In this document: positions 1 through 8,132 of the stretch, in pieces
Layout: every line of letters starts with the position of its first letter
Numbering within the stretch: the stretch's first letter is position 1
Assembly (NCBI GenBank): GCA_963601575.1
Contig: CAVCFO010000005.1
Coordinates: 18,641-82,640 of the forward strand
From: CAG-238 sp963601575
GTDB lineage: Bacteria > Bacillota > Clostridia > Peptostreptococcales > Anaerovoracaceae
Length of the DNA stretch: 64,000 nucleotides
Direction of reading: 5' to 3'
Made by a program: the position numbers and the translations under genes
Notes under the pieces: model-generated
Database searches by the model: none
Seen by the model: the letters and a program-made list of their open reading frames with translations, nothing else
Told to the model about the DNA's origin: nothing

Positions 1-227
1 TCCGCATTTTCAAAGCCCGACTGGAGTGTGTTGTGATCTATATATGCCACCGAAAGCTCCGTCTTTACCCGCGGCACTCCCATGGTCTCAAATTCCAGAT
101 ATGCCATGGTTCCCGTGGCGTCCTGGGTCAGGGTCTGATCTATTCTGATTGCAATTTCGCTGCCAACGGTCATTTCTCCGCTGATTAAATGTTCTTTTAT
201 GATTTTCTGCGCTATGGTAAGTCCCAT
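1..227 (-). CDS. acn: Aconitate hydratase, N-terminal part (cut by window edge)
   Basis: The first 75 codons of an aconitase-family gene run off the left edge. The visible protein begins MGLTIAQKIIKEHL and contains IRIDQTLTQDATGTMAYLEF, which is typical of the start of clostridial aconitases that isomerise citrate to isocitrate with a 4Fe-4S cluster. The cluster cysteines lie outside the window. The ATG at 227 is preceded by GGAGG and lies one base after the stop of the GntR gene, so the two are co-transcribed. Following a Re-citrate synthase gene, it fits the oxidative route from oxaloacetate and acetyl-CoA to 2-oxoglutarate and glutamate. Whether it is aconitase or homoaconitase cannot be settled from this fragment, but the neighbour favours aconitase. 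Confidence 0.85.
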   Translation of the reverse strand, partial: MGLTIAQKIIKEHLISGEMTVGSEIAIRIDQTLTQDATGTMAYLEFETMGVPRVKTELSVAYIDHNTLQSGFENA

Positions 228-228
228 C

Positions 229-870
229 TTACATGCCTCCCTTGATATTGATATATGCGTTGTTTATATGCTCAAGCATCAGCGCCTTTGCGGCGTCTTC
301 GTCCTTCGCTTCTATCGCTGCGAAGATTTTTTTGTGTTCTTCCACTGACTGGGTGCTTCTGTCGCTGAATTGCAACGAAACTTTTCTGAATCTCATCAGC
401 TTGTGATGCAGCGGCGAAAGGATCGAAGCAAAGGTCGGGCTTCCGCTGGCTTCGTAGATTACATCGTGAAATTCCGTGTCCAAATCCTTGATTTTTTCCG
501 CATTGCTTTTGGTTACATAAAACTCCTGCTCTTCGATAATTTCTTTAAGACGGGCGATATCCTCCTCCGTCATGTGCTGTATCGCAAGTACGGTGGCGTA
601 GGGCTCTATCGCCTTTTTCACCGCATACATTTCGTCAACATCCTTTGAGGATATGCCAAGCACCAGCATACCGCTTGCCGTCTGTTTTATAAGTCTTTCG
701 GCTTCGAGCCTGGTCAGCGCCTCCCGCACCGGCGTCCTGCTGACCCCAAGCTCATTTGAAAGTTTCGGCTCTGTGATAAGCTCGCCTGCCGGATAAACTC
801 CCGTCAAAATATTTTTTTCAATCAATGCAAATACTTGATTTGCGAGGGACGTGTTCTTATAATCTATCAT
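229..870 (-). CDS. GntR-family transcriptional regulator with FCD domain
   Basis: A 213-residue regulator. Residues 10-75 form a GntR winged helix (ILTGVYPAGELITEPKLSNELGVSRTPVREALTRLEAERL is clear in the translation), and residues 80-210 form an FCD effector-binding domain with its metal-site residues (D..FHD, EEH, LMLEHI). Its start overlaps the end of the Re-citrate synthase gene by 14 bases, with GGAGG ten bases upstream, and aconitase follows after one base. It probably controls its own operon through the palindrome at 2268-2289, whose TTGTATACAA core matches the usual FCD-GntR site. The effector is likely a carboxylic acid such as citrate or another intermediate; that is inference. Confidence 0.9.
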   Translation of the reverse strand: MIDYKNTSLANQVFALIEKNILTGVYPAGELITEPKLSNELGVSRTPVREALTRLEAERLIKQTASGMLVLGISSKDVDEMYAVKKAIEPYATVLAIQHMTEEDIARLKEIIEEQEFYVTKSNAEKIKDLDTEFHDVIYEASGSPTFASILSPLHHKLMRFRKVSLQFSDRSTQSVEEHKKIFAAIEAKDEDAAKALMLEHINNAYINIKGGM

Positions 871-2242
871 TTATGAGCTTCCTCCATTCCTCAGATTCCT
901 TCAGCCTTGCCTCGATTTCTCCTGTAGAAAGGCTTGTGGTTCTGCCACCTGCGTACATCGTGTCCACCCATCCTTTCAGTTCTTTAACCAAAGGATGGTC
1001 TTTATGTACTTTTTTGTCCCCTTCCAGCCTGAAATGCTCGTTTATCCAGTATGCTATACCTGCAAGTCCCGACGTGTTGCTGATGGAAACTCCCGGCGCC
1101 CGTTTGAGCAATTTTTTCGTGTTGAATATATTGTAAATTTCCTCGTCTTTCATCAATCCGTCGGCGTGGATTCCGGCTTTCGTCACGTTGAAGTTTTCTC
1201 CCACAAACGGAGTCATCGGCGGAATCTCATAGCCCATCTCCTTGCGGAAATATTCAGCTATTTCGGTTATTACCGTCGGATCCATTCCGTCCATGGAGCC
1301 TCTCAGTGAAGCATATTCGAAAACCATGGCCTCCAGCGGAATGTTTCCAGTCCGCTCGCCGATTCCAAGCAGCGAGCAGTTAACCGCGCTTGCCCCGTAG
1401 AGCCATGCCGTGGTAGCATTCGCAACAGCCTTGTAGAAGTCGTTATGTCCGTGCCACTCGATCATATCGCTTGGAACCCCCGCGTAGTGCTGCAATCCAT
1501 ATATAATTCCGGCTACGCTTCTCGGAAGCGCCGCACCTGTATACGGCACGCCGTAGCCCATGGTATCGCAGGCCCTAATCTTTACCGGCATCCCCACTTC
1601 GTTTGACAGATCCATGATTTCATTTACGAAAGGAACCACAAATCCATAAAAATCTGCTCTTGTGATGTCCTCCAAATGGCATCTTGGAACTATACCCGCA
1701 TCGAAGGCGTCTCTTATGGTTTCGAGATAAAAGTCTATCGCCTGCCTTCTGGTCATGCCCATTTTCTTGAAAATATGATAATCGCTGCAGGATACGAGAA
1801 TGCCTGTTTCTTCGATTTCAAGCTCCTTTACCTTCCGAAAATCCTCTTTTTTTGCGCGGATCCATGTGGTAATCGCCGGAAACTTGTAGCCAAGCTCCAT
1901 GCACTTTTCGATTGCTTCCTGATCCTGCTTGGTATATATGAAAAATTCTGATTGACGAATGATTCCATAAGGCCCGCCCAGCCTTGCAAGGTATTTGAAC
2001 AGATCCACACGCTGCTTTACCGTATAGGGCGCCATGGACTGCATTCCGTCCCGAAAGGATGTGTCCGTGATCCAAATATCGGTAGGCATATTCATTGGCA
2101 CCCGCCTCTGGTTAAATGCGATTTTGGGAACTTCCTCATAATCAAACATCTCCCTGTAAAGATTCGGTTCTTCCACATCTTGCAGAGAATATTTATATAT
2201 ATTTTGTTCTAAAAGATTTGTCTTTGATGAAATTTCAAGCAT
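857..2242 (-). CDS. Re-type citrate synthase (homocitrate/isopropylmalate synthase fold)
   Basis: A 461-residue member of the DRE-TIM metallolyase family. The catalytic start motif is TDTSFRDGMQSM (residues about 60-71), followed by CHLEDITRAD, KIRACDTMGYG, the metal-binding EWHGHNDFYKAVAN and GIGERTGNIPLEA. The sequence resembles the Clostridium kluyveri Re-citrate synthase group more than LeuA or NifV, and an adjacent aconitase supports condensation of oxaloacetate with acetyl-CoA. I place the start at ATG 2242 because GGGAGG lies six bases before it; a TTG at 2248 directly abuts that Shine-Dalgarno. First gene of the operon with the GntR regulator and aconitase. Homocitrate synthase remains a weaker alternative. 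Confidence 0.85.
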   Translation of the reverse strand: MLEISSKTNLLEQNIYKYSLQDVEEPNLYREMFDYEEVPKIAFNQRRVPMNMPTDIWITDTSFRDGMQSMAPYTVKQRVDLFKYLARLGGPYGIIRQSEFFIYTKQDQEAIEKCMELGYKFPAITTWIRAKKEDFRKVKELEIEETGILVSCSDYHIFKKMGMTRRQAIDFYLETIRDAFDAGIVPRCHLEDITRADFYGFVVPFVNEIMDLSNEVGMPVKIRACDTMGYGVPYTGAALPRSVAGIIYGLQHYAGVPSDMIEWHGHNDFYKAVANATTAWLYGASAVNCSLLGIGERTGNIPLEAMVFEYASLRGSMDGMDPTVITEIAEYFRKEMGYEIPPMTPFVGENFNVTKAGIHADGLMKDEEIYNIFNTKKLLKRAPGVSISNTSGLAGIAYWINEHFRLEGDKKVHKDHPLVKELKGWVDTMYAGGRTTSLSTGEIEARLKESEEWRKLINDRL

Positions 2243-2267
2243 AGCCAACCTCCCTGGTAAACATTTT

Positions 2268-2289
2268 TTATACTTGTATACAAGTATAA
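2268..2289. promoter_or_regulatory. Perfect 22-base palindromic operator, probable GntR/FCD site
   Basis: A perfect 22-base palindrome centred between 2278 and 2279, with core ACTTGTATACAAGT. Its TTGTATACAA centre is the type bound by FCD-class GntR regulators. It covers the -10 element of the Re-citrate synthase promoter, so binding would block initiation. The GntR gene in the same operon (229-870) is the obvious candidate to bind it, giving autoregulation. Confidence 0.75.
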
Positions 2290-2311
2290 CACTTTAGTTC
2301 ATTAGCGTCAA
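2283..2311 (-). promoter_or_regulatory. Sigma-A promoter of the Re-citrate synthase operon
   Basis: On the minus strand TTGACG (2306-2311) is separated by exactly 17 bases from TATACT (2283-2288). The -10 element lies inside the palindromic operator. Transcription would begin near 2276 and reach the start codon at 2242. Confidence 0.75.
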
Positions 2312-2340
2312 GAGGCGATATGCGTAAAATTTTTGTAAAG

Positions 2341-2362
2341 AAAAACGGAGCCGCAGGCTCCG
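2341..2362 (-). terminator. Rho-independent terminator after folD
   Basis: CGGAGCC-GCA-GGCTCCG forms a seven-pair stem. Read on the minus strand it is followed by a run of T, directly behind the folD stop. Confidence 0.8.
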
Positions 2363-2376
2363 CTAAGTTCTCAATT

Positions 2377-3246
2377 TTATATTCTTTCTGCTACGAGCGA
2401 GGCGGCTCTCGCTGCCCGGACAACATGGTGCATGAGCAATGCAGTGGTCACGGTTCCGACTCCGCCGGGAACAGGGGTAATCGCCGCAACCCGGTCTTTC
2501 AGTGCCTCAAAATCCGCATCACCGCACATTTTTCCCTCATCGTCAAAGTTAATTCCTACATCCACGATTGTTTGCTTCTCTCTTGCATGGTCTGCTGTCA
2601 ACATATTGCGTTTTCCGGTTGCGCAGACTATAATGTCCGCATCCTTGCAAAGATCCGCGATATGATCCTCTTCGGTCTTGCTGTGGCAAATAGCGACAGT
2701 GGCATTCTTTTCCATGAGGAGCATTGCCGCAGGTTTACCTACCACCAGGCTACGTCCCACTACCACTGCTCTTTTCCCTGCCGTTTCTATTCCATAATAG
2801 CTGAGGATTGCCATCACAGCCTCGGCGGTGCACGGCGGAAATCCGGTTTTCTCTCCCGTAAAAATTCCGCCAAGTGCCCTGTTTGTGATTCCGTCGATAT
2901 CCTTTTCCGGACGCAGATGGTTGCATATTCGCTCCTCATCCACCGATTCCGGAAGCGGACGCAGCATCAGCACTCCGTGGATGTTTGGCTCTTCGTTCAG
3001 GTATTTTACGATGTCCAAAATGTCCGATTCGTCTGCCTTCTCGTCCATTATAAACTTTTCCGTATGTATTCCAAGGCTTGCAGCCTTCTTTATTGCGCTA
3101 TTTTCGTAAGCGATGTCGCTCGGCTTTTTGCCGACGCGCAAAATTGCCAATGTAGGTGCGACTCCCTTATCTTCCAGCAGGCTTAGCGCCTCGCTTCGGG
3201 TCTTTTCGTCTATCCAGTCCGCAACGGGCTTTCCTTTGAGTATCAT
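2377..3246 (-). CDS. folD: Bifunctional methylenetetrahydrofolate dehydrogenase/cyclohydrolase FolD
   Basis: A 289-residue FolD that interconverts 5,10-methylene-, 5,10-methenyl- and 10-formyl-tetrahydrofolate. The family signatures are visible: the YVRxK-type lysine region is replaced in part (YENSAIKKAASLGI), followed by GVLMLRPLPES, then GFPPCTAEAVMAIL, the nucleotide-binding VVGRSLVVGKPAAMLL and the C-terminal ITPVPGGVGTVTTALL. Length and domain order are normal. Its start codon overlaps the aldolase stop as ATGA, so translation is probably coupled. With fhs at 8133-9809 it provides the one-carbon folate reactions, although the two are not in one operon. Confidence 0.93.
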   Translation of the reverse strand: MILKGKPVADWIDEKTRSEALSLLEDKGVAPTLAILRVGKKPSDIAYENSAIKKAASLGIHTEKFIMDEKADESDILDIVKYLNEEPNIHGVLMLRPLPESVDEERICNHLRPEKDIDGITNRALGGIFTGEKTGFPPCTAEAVMAILSYYGIETAGKRAVVVGRSLVVGKPAAMLLMEKNATVAICHSKTEEDHIADLCKDADIIVCATGKRNMLTADHAREKQTIVDVGINFDDEGKMCGDADFEALKDRVAAITPVPGGVGTVTTALLMHHVVRAARAASLVAERI

Positions 3247-4481
3247 AATTTTTTAAGTTCCTTTCCGGCTGTATCTTCCAGTAGTAGCGCATTCTCGAAT
3301 GCATCCTTCATATCGGCACCGCAGACTGCCATTCCGTGGTTTGCCATTATTGCAGCGCGGCTCTCGCCCATTGCGCTCACAACATTTTGTGCTATAGCCT
3401 TTGTCCCTGCTGCGGCATATTCTGTGACCGCCACAAAGCTTCCAAAAACCTCTGTCGCCCTTGCATTTTCCTTAGGAATTTCCAGTCCTGAGTGGGCGCA
3501 GGCATATACCGAAGCGTTTGCAGAATGCGTATGAACCACTGCCCCTGCCTCTGGCTTTGCTCTGTAAATTGCGGCATGAAGTTCAAGCTCCGAGGTTGGC
3601 TTGTTTTCACCCTCGTAAGCCAAGGTTGCAAGGTCCACTTTTACCAGATCCTCCGGCTCGATCTTTGCATATTCAACACCTGATGGAGTGACTATAATCG
3701 TATTCTCGTCAAGTTTTGCGGATATATTGCCCCAGGTTCCCTGAACGAGTCTTTCGCTTACAAGCCTCCTGCCGTACTTTGCAATTTCTGTGCGAAGCTC
3801 GTATTCAGCCTCGGAAAAGTCCTCTTTTTTCTTTGAGCTTGCCGCTTTTTTCTGGGTCGAATAGCTTTTTTCGTATTTTTTTCGCAGCAGCGAGCGGGTT
3901 CTGCGGTCAAACCGTGAGCAGCCGCCAAGATTCTTTGCCTTTAGCTCAACATAGGCTGCTTTTTCCGCTACCAGTGTCGTAATCGCCGCTTCTTTGAGGT
4001 CTTTTCCCATGGCTATTGTATAGCCGATTCCCTTGCCTTTTCCGTCCACGCCTTTGAGCACGAAGCAGGCATTTGACTTTTTGAAGGCTTTTTTTAGGGT
4101 CTTTCCGGACTTGCGATCGGCGGTTCTGCCGTCTGCTATAAACATTCCCTTTCCGATTATCATCGCCATGTCATCCAGCGCCGCACCAAAGGGAACAGCC
4201 TCCGCCAGGCATTTCTGGCAATAATATGTCTGGGAATAGATCATAGCCTTTTTCCCATCGCTTTCGAGTGGAAGCCTTTCGATATCAAGTTCTTCGATAT
4301 CCTCCTCTTTCAGCTTTCCCAAGTTGGCTTCCATCCTTGTGGCATAGACCTTTCCGCCCTCCTGCAAAATCAGCCGCATCCCGTCAAATTTCGTGATTCC
4401 GCCTGCTTGCAGACATTCCATGCAATCCTTAAATTTAGGATATTGCTCTTCTATCGTATTTTTGCTCGTTTCTTGCATCAC
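3243..4481 (-). CDS. Class II aldolase family protein with a degenerate N-terminal aldolase-like domain
   Basis: A 412-residue protein. Residues about 220-410 are a class II (fuculose-phosphate type) aldolase domain with GTWGNISAKL, PSGVEY, the glutamate and histidine of PTSELELHAAIY, the metal ligands of VVHTHSANAS and the late histidine of MANHGMAV. The first 200 residues also align in outline with this fold (GGKVYATRMEANLG, then ALDDMAMIIGKG, then a GYTIAMGKDLKEA stretch) but have no HTH metal ligands. A lysine/serine-rich linker (KKAASSKKK) joins the halves. This looks like a duplication in which the first copy lost catalysis. The substrate is unknown. ATGA coupling to folD may point to a C1- or aldehyde-related role, but that is speculative. 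Confidence 0.8.
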   Translation of the reverse strand: MMQETSKNTIEEQYPKFKDCMECLQAGGITKFDGMRLILQEGGKVYATRMEANLGKLKEEDIEELDIERLPLESDGKKAMIYSQTYYCQKCLAEAVPFGAALDDMAMIIGKGMFIADGRTADRKSGKTLKKAFKKSNACFVLKGVDGKGKGIGYTIAMGKDLKEAAITTLVAEKAAYVELKAKNLGGCSRFDRRTRSLLRKKYEKSYSTQKKAASSKKKEDFSEAEYELRTEIAKYGRRLVSERLVQGTWGNISAKLDENTIIVTPSGVEYAKIEPEDLVKVDLATLAYEGENKPTSELELHAAIYRAKPEAGAVVHTHSANASVYACAHSGLEIPKENARATEVFGSFVAVTEYAAAGTKAIAQNVVSAMGESRAAIMANHGMAVCGADMKDAFENALLLEDTAGKELKKL

Positions 4482-4508
4482 ATACCTCTTTTTTCAATAA
4501 CTCTTATC

Positions 4509-4517
4509 ATTGTATCA
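4509..4517 (-). promoter_or_regulatory. Probable extended -10 promoter of the aldolase-folD operon
   Basis: TGATACAAT on the minus strand fits an extended -10 element 28 bases upstream of the aldolase start. No good -35 hexamer is seen at 17 bases, so this is a moderate call. Confidence 0.45.
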
Positions 4518-4560
4518 CAATTTCGTCGCTCGCAAAACCCCTCGTCGCATAAAATATACA

Positions 4561-4608
4561 AAAAAAGACTGCACGCCCGGCTTTTTACCAGCGCAAAGCA
4601 GTCTTTTT
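4561..4608 (-). terminator. Terminator after the Na/Pi cotransporter gene
   Basis: AAAAAGACTGC and GCAGTCTTTTT form an eleven-pair stem around a 24-base loop, flanked by A and T runs that allow termination in either direction. It lies between the Na/Pi gene stop and the aldolase promoter. Confidence 0.65.
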
Positions 4609-4658
4609 ATTTTTTGATTTTAGTCTATCCTGAGAATTCCTGACAAATTCCCGAAAAA

Positions 4659-6422
4659 TTATTTAGGCAGAGCGTATTTTTCTTCGTATTTGTTCATCTT
4701 CACATCAAAGTCGCTGTGTCCGTAGAGCTTCAGATCGTCCAAATAGTGGTGCATGTCGAAGTTGCCTTTTTCGCTTTCGATTACGCAAACCGCAAGATTC
4801 GAACAGTGGTCAGCAACTCTTTCGAGGTTCGTGCTAAGATCCGAGAGTATAAAGCCAAGCTCGATGGTGCAGGTTCCGTCTTTGAGGCGCTTTACATGGC
4901 GGCTCTTTACTTCGTTGTGGATGGCGTCGATTACGTCCTCCAGCGGCTCAACTTCCTTCGCCATCATAACGTCATCCCTTTCAAAGGCGTCCACCGCAAG
5001 GTTTACGATTTCGTGCACCGCGTCCATAAACACGGTAACCTCCTTTTGAGCGCTCTGTGAAAAATCAAGACCTTTATTATTCAGTTCCACCGCAGTCTCC
5101 GCAATGTTTCGCGCATGGTCGCTGATTCTCTCCAAATCGCCCATATTGTGCAAAATAATCGTCAGAGTCTTGCTGTCTTCTTCGCTTACGTCAAGCCTTG
5201 AAAGCTTAACAATATACTCTCCAAGCGCGTCCTCGTAGCGGTCGATTTTTTCTTCCAGTCTGAAAACTTCGGCGCACTTTTCTTTGTCAAAGCCTTTAAT
5301 CAAATCCATCGCCTCAAAGATACACTCTCTGGCGTGGTTTGCCATTCTCACCGCAACGGTTTTGCACTGGGTAACCGCAAAGCCCGGAGTCTCGAAGAAA
5401 CGCTCGTCCAGGAAGTTTAGGGTCTGATCCGGATTCTTTTCTTCCGGAGCGTCCTTCACAACCTTGTTTGCCAGCTTTTCCAGCGCCTTTGTAAAAGGCA
5501 GCAGCATCAGCGTACATCCCACGTTGAACATACTGTGAATGACCGCTACATTCGCCGGATTTACCGTATTTCCAAGGAAATCAAAATGTATGAATGCGTT
5601 TGCTGTATAGAACAGTGTCAGAAAAACCACAGTTCCTATGATATTAAAGGAAAGGTGAACTGCTGCAACTCGCTTTGCTCCGCGGTTTGCGCCTATGGAG
5701 GACAGAATCGCCGTTATGCAGGTTCCTATGTTCTGACCCATGATAATCGGAATTGTTGTCCCGTAGGTAACCGCCCCGGTCTTGCAAAGAGCCTGCAGGA
5801 TTCCCACGGAAGCGGAGGAACTTTGGATCGCCGCAGTAAAGATTGCTCCTGCCGCAACTCCAAGCACAGGATTGCTGAACATGGTAAGGACGTTTACAAA
5901 TTCCGGCACATCTGCCAGCGGCTTAACTGCCGAACTCATAATATCCATGCCGTACATCAAAACCGCAAAGCCGATGAGTATCAGCCCGATGTCGTATTTT
6001 TTCTCGCTTTTCATGAACATCATAAAAACGATTGCAACCGCCGCAAGTATGGGTGAAAATGCCATAGGATTCAGCATCTGAATGATAAAGCTGTCTCCCT
6101 GAAGCCCCGAAAGGCTCAGCAGCCACGCCGTAGCAGTCGTTCCGATATTTGCGCCCATGATAACCGGAATCGCCTGCCTTAGGGTCATGATTCCCGAGTT
6201 TACGAAGCCGACCAGCATTACGGTGGTAGCCGAGGAGCTTTGAATCACAGCTGTCACAGCCGTTCCCAGCAATACGCCCTTTGGTACGTTTGAGGTCAGG
6301 CGGCTCAAGATTTCTTCAAGCTTGCTTCCCGACGCCCTTTTCAGTCCGTCTCCCATGGTTTCCATGCCGAACAGGAATAGGCAAAGCCCTCCCAGAAGTT
6401 GCAACACTCCGAAAATGTCCAT
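4659..6422 (-). CDS. Na+/phosphate cotransporter with C-terminal PhoU-like domain
   Basis: A 587-residue inner-membrane transporter of the NptA/YjbB family. Two inverted Na/Pi repeats are visible with their QSSSATTV (residues about 60-70) and QSSSASVG (about 200) motifs, each preceded by hydrophobic helices; about eight to ten membrane segments occupy residues 1-310. Residues 340-560 are helical and charged and match the PhoU-like regulatory domain (NMGDLERISDHARNI, NLERVADHCSNLAV). It would import phosphate using the sodium gradient. Its promoter carries three direct repeats of PhoP-box type (6505-6532), which suggests induction by phosphate starvation. ATG 6422 has AAAGGAGAC upstream. Confidence 0.9.
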   Translation of the reverse strand: MDIFGVLQLLGGLCLFLFGMETMGDGLKRASGSKLEEILSRLTSNVPKGVLLGTAVTAVIQSSSATTVMLVGFVNSGIMTLRQAIPVIMGANIGTTATAWLLSLSGLQGDSFIIQMLNPMAFSPILAAVAIVFMMFMKSEKKYDIGLILIGFAVLMYGMDIMSSAVKPLADVPEFVNVLTMFSNPVLGVAAGAIFTAAIQSSSASVGILQALCKTGAVTYGTTIPIIMGQNIGTCITAILSSIGANRGAKRVAAVHLSFNIIGTVVFLTLFYTANAFIHFDFLGNTVNPANVAVIHSMFNVGCTLMLLPFTKALEKLANKVVKDAPEEKNPDQTLNFLDERFFETPGFAVTQCKTVAVRMANHARECIFEAMDLIKGFDKEKCAEVFRLEEKIDRYEDALGEYIVKLSRLDVSEEDSKTLTIILHNMGDLERISDHARNIAETAVELNNKGLDFSQSAQKEVTVFMDAVHEIVNLAVDAFERDDVMMAKEVEPLEDVIDAIHNEVKSRHVKRLKDGTCTIELGFILSDLSTNLERVADHCSNLAVCVIESEKGNFDMHHYLDDLKLYGHSDFDVKMNKYEEKYALPK

Positions 6423-6487
6423 ATTATTTTGTCTCCTTTAAATTTTTCCCTTTGTTTATTTCATCTCGTCATTTTTCTTCATTTTCT

Positions 6488-6532
6488 ATTGTAACTGAAA
6501 ACTTCGTAAAGAAAAAGTTAAATCTAAGTTAA
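6488..6532 (-). promoter_or_regulatory. PhoP-box-like repeats and -10 element before the Na/Pi gene
   Basis: On the minus strand TTAACT (6527-6532), TTAACT (6516-6521) and TTTACG (6505-6510) follow each other at exactly 11-base intervals. That is the arrangement of PhoP response regulator boxes in Firmicutes. TACAAT (6488-6493) lies 11 bases further downstream as a -10 element and there is no good -35 hexamer, as expected for an activated promoter. Confidence 0.6.
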
Positions 6533-6567
6533 ATATATAGTCGGCCCCAGTCAATCGTATTTTTGCT

Positions 6568-7887
6568 TTATTTTGTCTTTTTTTCACGGGCCTTCTTTGT
6601 GACAATTGCCGATTCGACCCTATGCTCCTTTATATTTTCGACTTTTATCACCAAATTGTCCGTTTCGAGTTCAAAGGCACTTCCGTCTGACGGAATGCTG
6701 CCGAGTTCTCCAAGCACATAGCCCCCAAAGGTGTCATATTCCTCCGCCGGCAGTGCTATTTCAAGTTCCTCCGCCACATCCTCGATATCGGAAAGCCCCT
6801 GTATTCTCCATGTGTTTTCGCCGCAGGCTTCGATTTCCGCCGGTTTCGGTTCTTCGCCGAACTCAAAAAGCTCTCCTATCAAAAGCTCCACAAGGTCGTG
6901 CATGGTTGCGATTCCCGTCATTCCGCCGTATTCGTCGATGGCGATGGCAAAATGCACACCGGTTTCCTTCATCTTTTTGCAAAGGACGTCGGCTTTCATG
7001 GTCTCCGGCACGAAAAACGCTTTTCTGAGGCACTTTTCCGAGACAATTTCTTTCGTAAGATTCTCTTTCCAGTCCATTCTGAAAAAGTCCCGAACGTCCA
7101 TAACTCCGATGATGTCGTCGCTGTCCTCGCCGCATACGGGCATGTAGTTGTGCCTGCTGCCGGTAATAGTCTCTTTCCAGTCCTCGATGGAATCCTCCAT
7201 GTAAAGCATTACCGCGTCGGTTCTGTGGGTGCAAAGTTCCTCTACCGAAATGTCGTTGAAGTCAAGCACATTCTGAATCATCTCATTTTCTTCGGAATCG
7301 ATCACACCTTTTTCGCTTCCGGCGGTGACCATCATTCGGATTTCTTCCTCGGTTACCGTCTCGTCCTCCTCAGGGTTAATTCCCATGAGCCTAAGCACAA
7401 GGTTCGTGGATGCCGTAAGTAGCCATACAAGCGGCTTAAATACAATGGAAACAATTGACAAAATTGGCGAAACTGACAAGGCGATCTGCTCAGTCTTATT
7501 CATTGCCACCCGCTTTGGAATCAGCTCCCCGAACACGATGCTGAAATATGCGATTATAATCGTGATTACAAATACGCAAACCGAATTAAGCACCGAAACA
7601 GGAGCTTCTACCCCGGCTTCTGTCAGCTTTTTCACCAGCGGCTCTGCAAAATTGTCCGCGGCATAGGCGCTTCCCAGAAAGCCTGCCAGCGTGATGGCAA
7701 CCTGTATGGTGGCAAGGAATCTTGCAGGCTGCGCCGTCAGTTCCACCAGTTTTTTCGCCCGGCGGTTCCCCTTTCGCGCCATATTTTCAAGTTTTGTATC
7801 GTTCATCGAAATTACCGCGATTTCTGCGCTGGCAAAAATCGAATTGAGGAATATTAACACAATCTGTAATAAAACTGCCCCTATCAT
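6568..7887 (-). CDS. CNNM/HlyC-CorC family membrane protein (DUF21, CBS pair, CorC domain)
   Basis: A 439-residue protein. Residues 1-190 are the DUF21/CNNM transmembrane domain (EIAVISMNDTKLENMARKGNRRAKK then membrane segments and FGELIPKRVAMN), residues about 200-320 are two CBS motifs (RMMVTAGSEKGVIDSEENEMIQNVL, then AIAIDEYGGMTGIATMHDLVE), and residues 350-430 the CorC/HlyC domain (AEEYDTFGGYVLGELGSIP). Such proteins are linked to magnesium or cobalt efflux; the older name hemolysin C is not informative. I start at ATG 7887, with AAGGGAAG upstream, rather than an in-frame TTG at 7911. It stands alone, after the fhs terminator. Confidence 0.88.
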   Translation of the reverse strand: MIGAVLLQIVLIFLNSIFASAEIAVISMNDTKLENMARKGNRRAKKLVELTAQPARFLATIQVAITLAGFLGSAYAADNFAEPLVKKLTEAGVEAPVSVLNSVCVFVITIIIAYFSIVFGELIPKRVAMNKTEQIALSVSPILSIVSIVFKPLVWLLTASTNLVLRLMGINPEEDETVTEEEIRMMVTAGSEKGVIDSEENEMIQNVLDFNDISVEELCTHRTDAVMLYMEDSIEDWKETITGSRHNYMPVCGEDSDDIIGVMDVRDFFRMDWKENLTKEIVSEKCLRKAFFVPETMKADVLCKKMKETGVHFAIAIDEYGGMTGIATMHDLVELLIGELFEFGEEPKPAEIEACGENTWRIQGLSDIEDVAEELEIALPAEEYDTFGGYVLGELGSIPSDGSAFELETDNLVIKVENIKEHRVESAIVTKKAREKKTK

Positions 7888-7928
7888 TCTTCTTCCCTTC
7901 AATCTTATCAATTTTCTTTTTTAAACAC

Positions 7929-7965
7929 AAAAAGGCATGACCATGCTCTGTGGTCATACCCTTTT
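7929..7965 (-). terminator. Terminator after fhs
   Basis: AAAAGGCATGACCA pairs with TGGTCATACCCTTTT around a short loop. On the minus strand it is followed by a T run. It separates fhs from the CNNM-type gene. Confidence 0.75.
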
Positions 7966-8132
7966 ATTTTTATAATTTAGTTTTTATATATAAGCTACGC
8001 TCTTTACTGACAGGCCCGCTGTCGTCCATGGGTTTTCACCGCCTTCTTCCAAATTATGAAAAGATTCTACATGAAAATTCACGCGCTGTCAAGCAGAGCC
8101 ATATTCAGAAATTGCTAATTTATTTTTCTGAA

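Noticed and set aside
2320..3186. Plus-strand open frame of 288 codons
   Set aside because: Antisense to folD; low-complexity and cysteine-rich with no binding site.
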